From contig JABIPA010000066.1 in assembly GCA_018698675.1 (NCBI GenBank), forward strand, positions 1 to 37,799: 37,799 bases of DNA. The letters run 5' to 3'. The position numbers and the translations under genes were made by a program. Below are positions 16,366-24,248 of the stretch, piece by piece. Source of the stretch: a bacterium (GTDB taxonomy: Bacteria > Margulisbacteria > Marinamargulisbacteria > JABIPA01). The notes under the pieces are model-generated. The model had not been told where the DNA came from, made no database searches, and worked only from the letters and a program-made list of their open reading frames with translations. The number at the start of each line of letters is the position of its first letter. The first letter of the stretch is position 1.

Positions 16366-16483
16366 GGTATTTGTGCAAGAATGGTCAAAAAAATATGCTT
16401 GAAAAGCCAAAAATAAAAGTTAATTTATGAATTCATTTTTAGTATCACTACAAATCACTCTTGTCGAACTAACTATACCTAAT
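16366..16483. repeat. MITE-like element, copy B (right part decayed)
   Basis: The left end GGTATTTGTGCAAGAAT (16366-16382) matches GGTAGTGGTGCAAAAAC at 13 of 17 positions. The interior AAAAATAAAAGTTAATTTA and CATTTTTAGTATCA matches copies A and D. The right end is poorly preserved; ACTAACTATACCTA near 16470-16483 could be its remnant. It lies between the convergent ankyrin-1 and LG-repeat genes. Confidence 0.5.
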
Positions 16484-16506
16484 AACAATGAAATTGAAGA
16501 ATGGGT

Positions 16507-19500
16507 CTAACCAGCCATTTTTTGTCCATAGCCTTCTATGTGTTGCCCAAAATTTTCAGGTCTATTTTCGATTAACTTCTTTGTCCAAACTTGCTTATTC
16601 TTACCCCCATAAAACGTAACCAAAGGATCCAAACAAGTAAAAATAAGTTTCGGTGAAATATTACAACCAGCATCCACCCATTTACGAAGCTCGTTATTAA
16701 AAACGCCTTCGTTAATTGGAATTGAATAGGTGATTTTATCAACATCAAACGTCAAAAACACAGGCCGATCAAAAGGGGTTTTTTGAACTCTCCAATGAGA
16801 AGTTAAACCCAAATCTTTATATCTATTCCACTCCTGAGTATGGCCAAATGATTGTAACGTTCGGTCTCGAATCAGCTCCAAAATAATAGGCGCCAAACAA
16901 CGTGCAACATCCGGGTCTACAATAAATCTAGGATACCTAACAAAAAAACCCACAATATTTTCATCGCCTAACACGTTCCTTGTCTCTTCACTTAAAAATT
17001 TACGAATAGGCGAAAAATCATCATTCTTACGAGACCAGTCAAAAAATGTGTACGTATACTTATTCTCAAAGATTTCATACCTTTTTGTAGGTTGATAATC
17101 GGACTCTTGAACAATCAAATTATCCATCAAAAAATTATAAGCTCTGTCTGCCCCTAATGCAGAAACAACATCCGAAGAAAGTAATACATTGTATAAATTG
17201 GTAAACTCGAAATATTTAAAATAGTCGTCAAAAAAATAAAAAGGTTCAGAACATATCATGGAAGTCATCCTCAAATAAGAATCAGATTCCTTAAACCCTT
17301 TCTTAAAGGATTTAGCATGCAATTCCAAAATAACTTGAACGTTATCAGGACCCATAGCGGCAATTGTTTCTACATTTAACAACCAAGAAATAGCTCTACC
17401 GTTTATATTTTGCAAATCAGAGTCTTCAACACCTATAAAAAAAACATTGTAATCAAACCGTTCGTTTTCACCTACTATCAAATTTAAAACATTAGTCGGC
17501 CCTAACGAGGGTATCATATTTGGTTCTAAAACTTTCTCTATAAAGTGAGGATAATATCGACAAACTTTTTTTAAAAAAGAATCATTTAAATAAAACCATT
17601 CTTTACCAAAGTCCAAACAGCTATTTTCATTTTCATCTACTTCGGACTTTTTCGATGATGAATTTGTTAACTCTCCTTCAGAAAAAACTGGCTTTTCTCA
17701 GTTTTTGACGGAACAATTCAATAATTCAATCACCTTATTTGCACCTAAAACAGTAATAACATCTGAATTTAACAATAATTCAAAAATTGAAGCGCATTCC
17801 AAGTTTTCTAAATAATTAGGCGGCCATAATCGGTCCCCAGGCTTTTCCTTAAGGTCAAAAATTTTAATACTGTTTTCTTTACCCAATTTATTAACAACAC
17901 CAGGTCTCAGCAATGCAGCAAACACATTTATTTTCTCTGAGTTTCCACGACCTGAATATTTAAATTCAGGGAATTGGCCTTGAAGGGTTTCCAAAATAGA
18001 TACAATTCCGTCCGAACCTAAGCTATCAATTACGTCGTCAGTTAATAAATTTTTAACCAAAGAAGGATAAGACGATTTAATCCTACGAAAACTATTTTTT
18101 TCAATGGACGACAATTCATCACGAGGTTCAAATACATCTTGATACCCCAGCCTCGTTAAATCTAAGTCCTTAACATTAACAAGTAATCCATCCCGAAAAT
18201 TGCTACACATTGTTTTTAAAAGGTCGACGATAAAATCTCTACCAAAAAAATCAATAACTTGGCTTCCACACAAAATATCTAATGCTAGAGGCGTCTCTTT
18301 ATGAGAATAAAATAATGGTTGTTGTCGAAAAAAAATCTGAATCCGATTGAAACGTGACATTTATATAATCAGCAAAATTAGGAGTCATCAAATATCGCAT
18401 TACCGTTTCTGCTGCTTTTTTATCCAATGTCCTTAAAACGCTAATTGAACTATCAAGGGACTGAACAACCTCCTGAATCAAGGTTTTTTCGTTGGTATAT
18501 TCGCAAAACATTGAAATAATTAGTGCTCCTTCACAGCTAGCAATAATTTTAATGAAATTAGAATCACCCAAAGCTTCAACCATTTTAGAGTTCAACAGGG
18601 TAAATAAAAATGTAAAAAAGTTTACTTTCCCAACTTCATCCATAATTGTATCTGAAAGTTGAAGCCCAATTATTAACGTCGTAGACGCATCTCTGCCTAA
18701 ACTATTTATAACATCTGTCTCCAAAAGTTTTTCTGCTATAAAAAATCGACTATGATCGGCTACTTTGATTATTTCCAATGAAACAACACTAAAATCAATA
18801 AACAATGACACATTTTCAAATCCCAAGGCTTTAATGCTTGATGGTTTAATCAAATTTGCCAAAAACAAATGATACCCACCATCCCCATTCGTAAGCTTAT
18901 AATTGGGGGTAATATCATATTCAGAATTTCGAAGCTGATATTCCTCAAAACATGACACAATAAATTCAGCACCTAAATAATTAATAACCTCACTATCCAA
19001 CAAAAATTGGCAAACATTAAGTCGAACAGAAAAATACAAATCATCATTAAACCCAAATACTTCCGGGGGTTCTCTATTTTCATGGGGATATACTAACTGG
19101 CACATCCAGTCCTTCCCCACCTCAGCTATAAAATCAGAGTCGCCTAGACATGTTTCTATTAAAGACTTCCCAATAGCGCCTTCATACAAAAAATTAATGA
19201 GTCTTCGTTTGTCTATATAACTCAAAATCTTATCAACATTTTTAAAACCAATTTTACGAATAGTACTCAACGATAATAATGAAGATAAAATCCTTCGACG
19301 CTCTTCAACAGACAGGCTCTCAAATAAATCATTACTGGAGGCATTAAGTTGAGAGCTTGTTTCATCTCGTCCAACGCCCTCAACAAATTCATTATTGGAT
19401 AAAAGGTAAAAAATAGGCAACATTCCTTTGGAATCTATCGTCAATAAGAATGTTAAAATCCAGGGGTTTTGGACCAATTCCAATAAATACTTCCCTTCTT

Positions 19501-21055
19501 TATAGTTCTCAATCGTATCCTTATTTAATATAAAATCGATAATTATGTCAGAAAATTGAGATAAAAATTGAGAGGCACACGAATCACCCAGGCCCACAAG
19601 ACAAAAAGAATTCAATGCATAAAGAAGTTTCGTAGAAAAAAGAAGCCTAACAACAGAATTATTATCTTCTTCCATAATTGTTTTCAACATCGTATTATCG
19701 GACGAAGAAAAAATACTTGCATGCATTGAACCCCCAAAAGAGTGTGTAGAAAAAGGTTCGAAATAGTAATTATTACCTATCTTCTTCACATTTTCAGGAT
19801 CGAGAAAATAACGAAAAATTCGAATATTCTCTTTTTCTAAAGCAAATAAAAGTGGATAGTCAGTTTTTGTTACATAATTTTTATAATTTAAAAACTTAAG
19901 AATATTTTCTCCAGACATAGCAAAAATAGTCTTAAGTAGGGCATCATTTCCTGGGGCAATACAATAAATATCGGAAAAGTTCTCGGGTGTCATTGTCCCC
20001 AAAAATGCTTTATCGAGAATATAGTGTTGAAATTTATCTGGGTCTCTATACTTTATTTCTTGAAGTCCAAAAATAGGGGTTGTGCCATTCTTATTATGTC
20101 GATTGATAGACATAACAAAGGCATGTTTTGAAGACATCACCTTATCCATTAAAAAATCTAAAGTACGTGGATTCAAATAAAAACAAACAGACATATTAGA
20201 AATTTTTCTTCCTATAATTTCTTGATACACACTATTCTCAGTAAATCCTCTCCCGTGAATCTCGTTAAAAATGACGATTTGTTCACAAAACTCCTCAAAT
20301 AACTGAGAGGGCGCGTTTAATCGAATAAGAGTATTTAATAAATCGCTTTTATTTGAACCATCCACTTTAATCGTTCCATCAATAAACCAAAGACATAAAT
20401 TACAACCATCTAATGTATGTAAAACTGTATGACGTTCTTTAACATGGTCAATCTTTGACTGAATAAATAACGACTCCTTAGCTCTATTTTTTATATCATG
20501 CAAAACGTCCATAGTTATCGTACGAAATATATCTATTGCTATCGCATGGCTGCTGTCTCTACATTGCTCGGACAAAACATGTAATATAAAAAGAGACTTA
20601 CCAACATCATCTTCGGACACATAATCTCCTTTTGAATAATCAAACAAACAATCTGTTATTTCTTTTATTACTGTTTCAGATGTATCAGGAGTAAAAAAAT
20701 CGTTATATGAGACTACGGATAATCTAGTAACTTGAGCTTCCGAAAAATTGGCCCAATTTGATTTTTGAACAGCTTGGGTTAATTTTTCTGAATAATTATC
20801 TGTCTTTTCATATAAGTAAAATGATGGTGATATCAAGTTGAATAATGAGGTAATAGACTTTTTTGTTAATCTATCCAAAAATTCTGGAAAAACATCTTGC
20901 GTGTATATTTTTGACTTGAGATCATCGTCAGTTTCAACGTCACTTTCGCGCGCCCAATTATCATAGTCCGTTACCGAGACATGTCCATTTTCCTTTTCAG
21001 AAATGTATCCATACCATTTCAACAATCTAACAACATAGTCATCAACATCCGACAT
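16507..21055 (-). pseudogene. Large LG-repeat protein gene broken by a frameshift and a TGA
   Basis: Three open frames on this strand (21055-18299, 18360-17698, 17616-16507) read as one gene of about 1,515 codons. The total length is one base more than a multiple of three. In the coding strand a T8 run (18335-18328) carries one extra base: with T7, SDSDFF would run straight into RQQPLFYSHKE. An in-frame TGA (17700-17698) then separates CSVKN from EKPVFSEGELTNSSSKK, which continues in frame into the last piece. The protein is built from a helical repeat of the form L-L-x-[SD]-x-V-I-x-x-L-G-x-[DE]-x-[IV]-x-x-[LI]-L. I count 14 copies, for example LLDSEVINYLGAEFIVS, LLETDVINSLGRDAST, LLTDDVIDSLGSDGIVS, LLRPGVVNKLGKENSI and LLSSDVVSALGADRAY. 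They occur in all three pieces, the main support for one ancestral gene. I know no named family. No signal peptide or catalytic motif was seen. Little other decay means the break is recent or a sequence error. Confidence 0.75.
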
Positions 21056-21107
21056 GTTTTTTTCATTATTTAAATATAAGTTTTGGACGTCCTAGCTTCC
21101 TGATTTT

Positions 21108-21560
21108 TTAATTACTAAAAACAATTGTTTTAAAGTCATCTCTAAAGTAATGAGTAGTGCTACTTTCTAAATCATCAAATTTTTGTTTAATCGGTTCCTT
21201 TAAATTTTTCGAAACAATTGAATCATCAAATAAATCAACGACATCTCTAGAAAACTCACAAATATCAGCAACAGTGGTCGAAACTAAAAATAATTCTATC
21301 TTTTGCTTAGAAAAATTGGCCAATTTTTCGCTAGACTCATCGATATCGCATTCTAAATGCTTTAAAACACTGGTCTTTAAGTCTTCCACGTTATCGAACG
21401 CCTTTGCATTTGTTAAAAAAGAAAGTATTACATTTAGATTTGTTGATAAATTAAGCACGATTGGTTCTGGATTTGTAATCAATAAAACGTCACCAGATTC
21501 GCCCTCTATCTCAGTCAAAAAATTGCTATTTAAAGAAATGATTTTATAAAATAAATCCAT
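21108..21560 (-). CDS. Small helical protein next to the LG-repeat gene
   Basis: I do not recognise this 150-residue, acidic and probably all-helical protein. It is soluble, with no signal peptide. The stretch ESSEKLANFSKQKIELFLVS resembles, by eye, KSNWANFSEAQVTRLSVVS in the first part of the LG-repeat protein downstream, and both are followed by an acidic helix ending in LFDD or LFDY. It might therefore be a shortened paralogue of that protein's N-terminal region. It lies 52 bp upstream of the LG-repeat gene on the same strand, suggesting co-transcription. A GGGGG tract lies about 10 bp before the ATG. Confidence 0.55.
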   Translation of the reverse strand: MDLFYKIISLNSNFLTEIEGESGDVLLITNPEPIVLNLSTNLNVILSFLTNAKAFDNVEDLKTSVLKHLECDIDESSEKLANFSKQKIELFLVSTTVADICEFSRDVVDLFDDSIVSKNLKEPIKQKFDDLESSTTHYFRDDFKTIVFSN

Positions 21561-21864
21561 AGTTAATAACCCCCATTTCTAAAATATAATTGTAATTCTA
21601 ATGTTATGTTTTATTGGCCATGTGTTAAATTATCGATAAAAATATAGTTAAGTTTCACTATACATTGTTCTGTATTAGTTAAATTATACGGGAAACGGCA
21701 ATATATTGGGTTTGTGTTTAAAATTAACATTTAATTTAATGGTTAGTCAGTTTTTAGGGCTATTTTCAATTTTCAATTTTGGTTTTTTTGCAGTAGAATC
21801 GTTGTTTTTATGGGGTATCTTGAAATGTAGTGAAATTTCTTGATAAATTTTACGATAATAGTAT
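21561..21864. other. Divergent intergenic region
   Basis: These 304 bp lie between the divergent 150-residue protein gene and the ankyrin-2 gene. It is AT-rich and has no RNA gene or full MITE copy. Its right edge carries a 29-nt segment (21831-21859) also found upstream of the giant gene. TTGAAA at 21820-21825 with GATAAA at 21842-21847 (16 bp apart) is a weak promoter candidate for the ankyrin-2 gene. Confidence 0.35.
21831..21859 (+). promoter_or_regulatory. Upstream motif shared with the giant gene
   Basis: This 29-nt stretch ends in AATTTTACGATAAT and begins TGAAATTT. The same arrangement, with identical 14-nt end and one-base shifts in between, occurs at 24087-24115. Here it sits directly in front of the ankyrin-2 start codon (21865); at the giant gene it is about 133 bp upstream of the ATG. 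It could be a common promoter or regulator site, or a relic of a duplicated upstream region. Confidence 0.35.
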
Positions 21865-22998
21865 ATGAAGAAACTAATTTCAATACCAGAGAGTGACCGT
21901 CAATATAGTCAACATTCAAATAAGAACGTCATCTTATTTTTTCTTGTCTTAGGCGCAGTTTTGTCTTTAACAGATCGGTTGCCAGCTCTATTTATCTTTG
22001 CGTCTGCGTTGACCCTTCCTGAGGAGAAAAGCGTTGAATTGGATTTTTTAGGAGGTTTGTCCGGAGACCTTAGTATAAATAGTGGAGATAGACGCTTTTT
22101 TTTAGAAGCGATTAAAGAAGGACATTTTGGAGTGGTTGCAGACGCGATCGATGACAATCTTTCTTATCTAGATTTAAAGACAAAGACTACCATGTCATCG
22201 CCTTTACATATTGCGGCAGAACATGGACATGGAGATATGGTTTCTCTTTTGTTGGAAGCTGGACATTCTCCTTCATGTTTAGATATTTATGGTAAATCAC
22301 CATATGATCGAGCTAAGAAAGAATCAATAAAGCGTCAACTTGTCGCGTCTAGATTAGATGAGTTAAAGACGGACTATCCATTTGAAAACATTTTAGTTGT
22401 TAATAAAAAAAATATTCAGAAAACATTTAACTTAAACATTGAAATTCATGATTCTTTTCCAGCCGAATTATCTTATAGCCGTAAGCGCGATGGAACGAAT
22501 GCCGTTACTTTGTATTTCCCTTCAAACGTTGTACAAAAATCAAAAAAGAACGTTCATATTATGATTGATCAAGTTTTTAAAAAATCTGCACTAATGAGTC
22601 CTGTTTTAGGGGAACTTACATATGCACAAGAACGTGAAAATGCGCTGAATATCGTAAATTATGGAAAACTGACAAAAGGGACGGGAGTAGAGCAACTATA
22701 TTCTGCATCATTTGGAGAAACTATAGGTTATTTAAAGACTGTGGATATCGCTTCAAAAAAATTCCCATGGATATTTAACTCAGATAATAAAGACTCTTGG
22801 AAAAACGACCTAGCGGAAAAATTTAAAAAAACCAAGATAGGAGGTGTGTTGAAATTTTTAGGTACTGTTTCACCTAAAGAAATGAAATTGTTGAAGAAAG
22901 CCGATGGGTGGGCCGTATTCTCTGTCTACATGGAAGAGAATGGGATAATGAAAAACGGAGTGGCTAAGTATGTTCTTGTTGAAGAACCTAGTCGATAG
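21865..22998 (+). CDS. Membrane- or signal-anchored ankyrin protein
   Basis: The N-terminus of this 377-residue protein has a hydrophobic segment at about residues 21-50 (NVILFFLVLGAVLSLTDRLP and ALFIFASALTL), either a signal peptide or one or two membrane spans. Residues 74-150 form about two to three ankyrin repeats; the clearest is SSPLHIAAEHGHGDMVSLLL (111-130) followed by EAGHSPSCLDIYGKSPYDRA, almost the consensus. Residues 170-377 are a mixed alpha/beta domain that I do not recognise (SYSRKRDGTNAVTLYFPS, AKYVLVEEPSR). It is a different protein from the 44-residue-repeat one at 14794. The TAG stop is part of a degenerate element end, and the convergent partner is the frameshifted gene at 23394-23847. 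Confidence 0.7.
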   Translation: MKKLISIPESDRQYSQHSNKNVILFFLVLGAVLSLTDRLPALFIFASALTLPEEKSVELDFLGGLSGDLSINSGDRRFFLEAIKEGHFGVVADAIDDNLSYLDLKTKTTMSSPLHIAAEHGHGDMVSLLLEAGHSPSCLDIYGKSPYDRAKKESIKRQLVASRLDELKTDYPFENILVVNKKNIQKTFNLNIEIHDSFPAELSYSRKRDGTNAVTLYFPSNVVQKSKKNVHIMIDQVFKKSALMSPVLGELTYAQERENALNIVNYGKLTKGTGVEQLYSASFGETIGYLKTVDIASKKFPWIFNSDNKDSWKNDLAEKFKKTKIGGVLKFLGTVSPKEMKLLKKADGWAVFSVYMEENGIMKNGVAKYVLVEEPSR

Positions 22999-23394
22999 CG
23001 GGGTGAAAATTCTAAAAATAGAAATTAGTTTTAAAGCTCCGACTAAAAAGTTAAATTAGAATGCCAGTTCTCGGTTAGTATAACTGGGGAAAGAATATCA
23101 CTAATAATTACGTAACCACGGTAATATCTAAAATTAGAACACATGTTTTATCTAACTATAATAGGGTGGTATGTAATTTGGAGAGGACTCATTTTTGTGA
23201 TTATATTGGGGAGCAATCAAAGGGCCATATGATAGTACTTCAGGCTCGTGAGTTCGTAGAGGCTATTTTTAATGACCTTTTAGATAGGAAAGCATTAGAG
23301 TCCTGTTTGCGGCTTAAGTAAAAATCATTGGTTTTACCTTCTCTATCATCTACACTATATAGTTAAGTCGATGCGACAGTTTTGCACCACTACC
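22996..23394. repeat. Possible terminal-repeat-bounded spacer between convergent genes
   Basis: The right end AGTTTTGCACCACTACC (23378-23394) is a clear copy of the terminal repeat. The left end TAGCGGGGTGAAAATTCT (22996-23013) is only a weak match (about 13 of 20). The 399-bp interior does not align with the ~165-bp MITE copies. It contains an open frame without ATG support (23079-23321). So only the right end is certain. Confidence 0.4.
23079..23321 (+). pseudogene. Possible gene remnant, 80 open codons
   Basis: A frame open from the TAG at 23076 to the TAA at 23319-23321 encodes 80 residues with protein-like composition, ending HMIVLQAREFVEAIFNDLLD and then RKALESCLRLK. There is no ATG before 23229 and no ribosome site; a GTG lies at 23166. 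It may be the tail of a decayed gene or chance. No family is recognised. Confidence 0.2.
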
Positions 23395-23847
23395 TAACAT
23401 AGTTTATAGATGTCTGTATAAGTTTCTGTGCCTGTTTCTAAATGGTGACCTTTTTCTTTAGTATAAGAAAAACGCCCAATTTCTTCTAAACTGAATCTAT
23501 AATCTAAAAGTTCTCCTTTGAGGAGCAAATTACTCCGCGCGATGTTGTTATACTGAAACTCTCCTCTTGGGGCTAATTTACTAAGTAGGACTTGATCCAC
23601 GGCCGTGAAGCAGCAGTAAAATTCTTGCTCGAGTTTACTTTTGTTTATGATTTCTAAAGATATCATTTTCTTAGGAATTTCGATCTTAGGCGACTCTGTC
23701 TGTACATTTTGTTTCTTTCTGAAACGAGTATCTTCAGATTGTCTAATTATTTCATGCAAATCTGATAATAATTTTTTTTTTATCGATTAGGGAGACTATT
23801 TTTTTAATGATAAATTTGTTTTTTGTTTTTGATTTTTGTTTATTCAT
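23394..23847 (-). CDS. Small basic protein gene, frameshifted at an A10 run
   Basis: The credible start is ATG 23847, with GAGGT 5 bp before it. It gives MNKQKSKTKNKFIIKKIVSL and then IDKKK. The coding strand then has an A10 run (23781-23772); with A9 the frame continues as LLSDLHEIIRQSEDTRFRKK to the stop at 23394. The span of 454 nt is one base over 151 codons, again one extra base in a homopolymer. Read as one, the 150-residue protein is Lys-rich at the N-terminus and ends in a predicted beta-rich part (EFYCCFTAVDQVLLSKLAPR, LLDYRFSLEEIGRFSY). I do not recognise a family. Without the shift only an unsupported TTG start (23759) is available. The TAG stop touches an element end. Confidence 0.55.
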
Positions 23848-23940
23848 TATTTACCTCGTGACAATAATTAATCCTATACATCATTTAGGGTGTGCCTCAT
23901 TATTTGGTTCGAAATACACATTGTCTGTCAAACACAAACC

Positions 23941-24045
23941 ACCCTCCAACTTCTTACTTAACCGAACGACGCCCATTTTCTAACTCACTAGATTCGCTCG
24001 AAAATCAGGGTTAAGTTTGTGCTTATATGCTCCCGTTAGGAGGGT
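23941..24045 (+). ncRNA. Candidate structured RNA or DNA hairpin
   Basis: ACCCTCCAAC (23941-23950) pairs with GTTAGGAGGGT (24035-24045), giving ten base pairs with one bulged A. Inside it ACTTAACC (23956-23963) pairs perfectly with GGTTAAGT (24009-24016). The two helices are nested and more G+C-rich than the surroundings. Whether this acts as RNA (leader, riboswitch-like) or as a recombination site is unknown; no known class is recognised. Confidence 0.3.
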
Positions 24046-24086
24046 ATGGCGCCAATGTGCCTCAACGTTTTATTCATCTACCTTTT

Positions 24087-24115
24087 TGAAATTTTCTCGA
24101 GAATTTTACGATAAT
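24087..24115 (+). promoter_or_regulatory. Upstream motif shared with the ankyrin-2 gene
   Basis: Second copy of the segment found at 21831-21859: TGAAATTTTCTCGAG followed by AATTTTACGATAAT. It lies about 133 bp before the start of the giant gene. Confidence 0.35.
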
Positions 24116-24248
24116 TAGATTTAAGCATATATTAATATTTAAATCTCAGAACATTACTTGTTTTTGTTCATACGTTTTGACGAATATGCGTTTTATTTTT
24201 TTCAAAATTGGGAATCGATAATAAGGTAAAATTTTCAAAGGAGTTTCA

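Larger units (their letters stand above)
23848..24248. other. Long leader region of the giant gene with a structured segment
   Basis: This 401-bp gap lies between divergent genes. It contains a foldable segment at 23941-24045, a 9-bp direct repeat (TGTGCCTCA) at 23891-23899 and 24056-24064 flanking that segment, and the shared motif at 24087-24115. AAGGAG at 24238-24243, 5 bp before the ATG, is the giant gene's ribosome site. TTGACG at 24177-24182 is a possible -35 box, but no good -10 follows at the right distance. Confidence 0.5.

Noticed and set aside
17698-17700. TGA read as selenocysteine or by recoding
   Set aside because: No SECIS-like hairpin was evident just after it, TGA ends other genes here (for example at 1585-1587), and the same gene also carries a frameshift, so a nonsense change is simpler.
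21157-21549. 130-residue plus-strand frame
   Set aside because: It is the complement of the 150-residue gene and Ser-rich, typical of a shadow frame.
23941-24045. Integron attC site upstream of the giant gene
   Set aside because: CTCCAAC and GTTAGGA are near the RYYYAAC/GTTRRRY cores and lie at the outer ends of a hairpin, but each breaks the consensus at one position, inner spacing is uneven (5 versus 18 nt), and no integrase is present.
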